Shown: positions 5,831-6,221 of the stretch, one piece after another
Layout: the number at the start of each line of letters is the position of its first letter
Numbering within the stretch: the stretch's first letter is position 1
Assembly: GCA_003164655.1 (NCBI GenBank)
Contig: PLTW01000224.1
Location: forward strand, 1-6,221
Source: Actinomycetota bacterium
GTDB lineage: Bacteria > Actinomycetota > Thermoleophilia > UBA2241
DNA: 6,221 nt
Reading direction: 5' to 3'
Translations under genes and position numbers: made by a program
Notes under the pieces: generated by a model
The model's database searches: none
Told to the model about the DNA's origin: nothing
Seen by the model: only the letters and a program-made list of their open reading frames with translations

Positions 5831-5836
5831 ACCGAC

Positions 5837-6055
5837 ATGCAGTTCATTGAGCTCACCGAAGACGGTGCCAAGGCGGCCGCAAGCATCCTGGTCAACGTCG
5901 ACGAAATCGCCTTCTTCAAGGCGGAGACGCGCACCGGACTTGAAGGCGCCGTCGACTGCGGTCTTCTGACCATGCGCCACGGCGGCGTCCTGCGAGTCAA
6001 GGAGAACCTCGCCACGTTCCGCGATCGCCTCGCGACGGCGATGCCACAGCCGTGA
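5837..6055 (+). CDS. Small 72-residue protein, FlbD-like pattern, function unknown
   Basis: The frame starts at an ATG 6 nt after GGAGG and ends at TGA. The protein begins MQFIELTEDG, then ILVNVDEIAFFKAE, LLTMRHGGVLRVKENLATF and a short C-terminal helix. The order of a short strand, LVNxDxI, a strand with a glycine turn, VKE and a helix resembles small proteins of the FlbD type (LNPDLIE ... G...VVKE). FlbD is a flagellar-locus protein, but no flagellar genes are nearby and the same small fold occurs in unrelated contexts, so I do not assign a function. No signal peptide or membrane segment is present. It stands alone, divergent from the GNAT gene, with a hairpin directly after its stop. Confidence that it is a gene is high; the family link is weak. 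Confidence 0.78.
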   Translation: MQFIELTEDGAKAAASILVNVDEIAFFKAETRTGLEGAVDCGLLTMRHGGVLRVKENLATFRDRLATAMPQP

Positions 6056-6060
6056 ACAGC

Positions 6061-6081
6061 CGCCCCTGGAACCACGGGGCG
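6061..6081 (+). terminator. Hairpin terminator candidate after the small gene
   Basis: CGCCCC (6061-6066) pairs with GGGGCG (6076-6081) around a 9-nt loop, starting 5 nt after the TGA stop. A second hairpin, GCGCC-CCTTC-GGCGC, follows at 6116-6130. Neither has a T-tract, so termination is plausible but unproven. Confidence 0.45.
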
Positions 6082-6197
6082 ACGTTCGGCCGCTGATCTG
6101 CGAACAGGTGCGTGAGCGCCCCTTCGGCGCCGCCGCCGCCGTCCGTCTGTGACTGCGAGCGAGTGGTCCGGCTCGGTTCGGTGATCGACTTCTCATA

Positions 6198-6220
6198 CTA
6201 GTGCACTGTCTCTAAAACGG
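6198..6220 (-). repeat. Right copy of 23-bp terminal inverted repeat
   Basis: This is the exact reverse complement of bases 1-23 (starts CTAGTGCACTGTCTC). One further base (C, 6221) follows. Between the last gene and this repeat (6056-6197) there is no gene. If it is an insertion-sequence end, the element could extend beyond the window on this side, as the left copy could on the other. Confidence 0.85.
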
Positions 6221-6221
6221 C

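Larger units (their letters stand above)
5279..5836. other. 558-bp gene-free, hairpin-rich divergent intergenic region
   Basis: This region separates the start of the GNAT gene (minus) from the start of the small 72-residue gene (plus), so it should carry promoters for both. No reading frame here looks like a protein and none has a convincing ribosome binding site. It is notable for palindromes and hairpins, listed separately: 5322-5335, 5340-5356, 5548-5559, 5567-5590 and 5770-5789. No tRNA was recognised. No recognisable riboswitch core or promoter pair was found. Confidence 0.6.

Noticed and set aside
5275..6075. Open frame of 266 codons on the minus strand
   Set aside because: It opposes the small gene that has a strong ribosome binding site. 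Its composition is not protein-like and there is no recognisable motif.

Overview
The window is GC-rich bacterial DNA carrying five protein-coding genes. The best taxonomic guess is a deep-branching, possibly anaerobic Actinomycetota. This rests on the base composition, on the Ig-like C-terminus of the first gene (a type I associate with secreted proteins of such lineages), and on the presence of a selenoprotein. It is an inference from style and cannot be proven from the window. No rRNA, tRNA, CRISPR array or transposase gene was seen.

Layout: positions 1-23 and 6198-6220 form a perfect 23-bp inverted repeat that bounds the window. Positions 68-2845 (+) encode a large secreted protein with a signal peptide, a seven-blade FG-GAP-like propeller, four cadherin-like beta-sandwich repeats and a C-terminal Ig-like domain. 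A short convergent gap (2846-2961) holds a hairpin suited to terminating the opposing gene. Three genes follow on the minus strand, in transcription order: a GNAT acetyltransferase (5278-4700), a thioredoxin-fold peroxiredoxin-like protein (4503-4012) and a short-chain dehydrogenase/reductase (3876-2962). A 558-bp gene-free region (5279-5836), rich in perfect palindromes and hairpins, separates the GNAT gene from a divergent small gene at 5837-6055 (+). That gene encodes a 72-residue protein resembling the FlbD type.

The main discovery is in the middle gene. Its reading frame is interrupted by one TGA (4372-4374, minus strand) exactly where the family has its redox-active cysteine, giving a U-P-F-C active site. 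The frame is continuous on both sides, with a good ribosome binding site and ATG upstream. A 7-bp perfect hairpin with an AGUU loop begins 18 nt after the TGA. This is best read as a selenocysteine-encoding gene with its bacterial SECIS element. A standard gene finder would truncate it to a 113-residue protein starting inside the hairpin and lacking the active site.

Functionally, the minus-strand genes look like small-molecule and redox housekeeping functions (acetyl transfer, thiol/peroxide redox, NAD(P)H oxidoreduction). Separate leaders argue that at least the last two have their own promoters. There is no evidence that the secreted propeller protein works with them. The machinery for selenocysteine insertion (SelA, SelB, SelC, SelD) must lie elsewhere in the genome.
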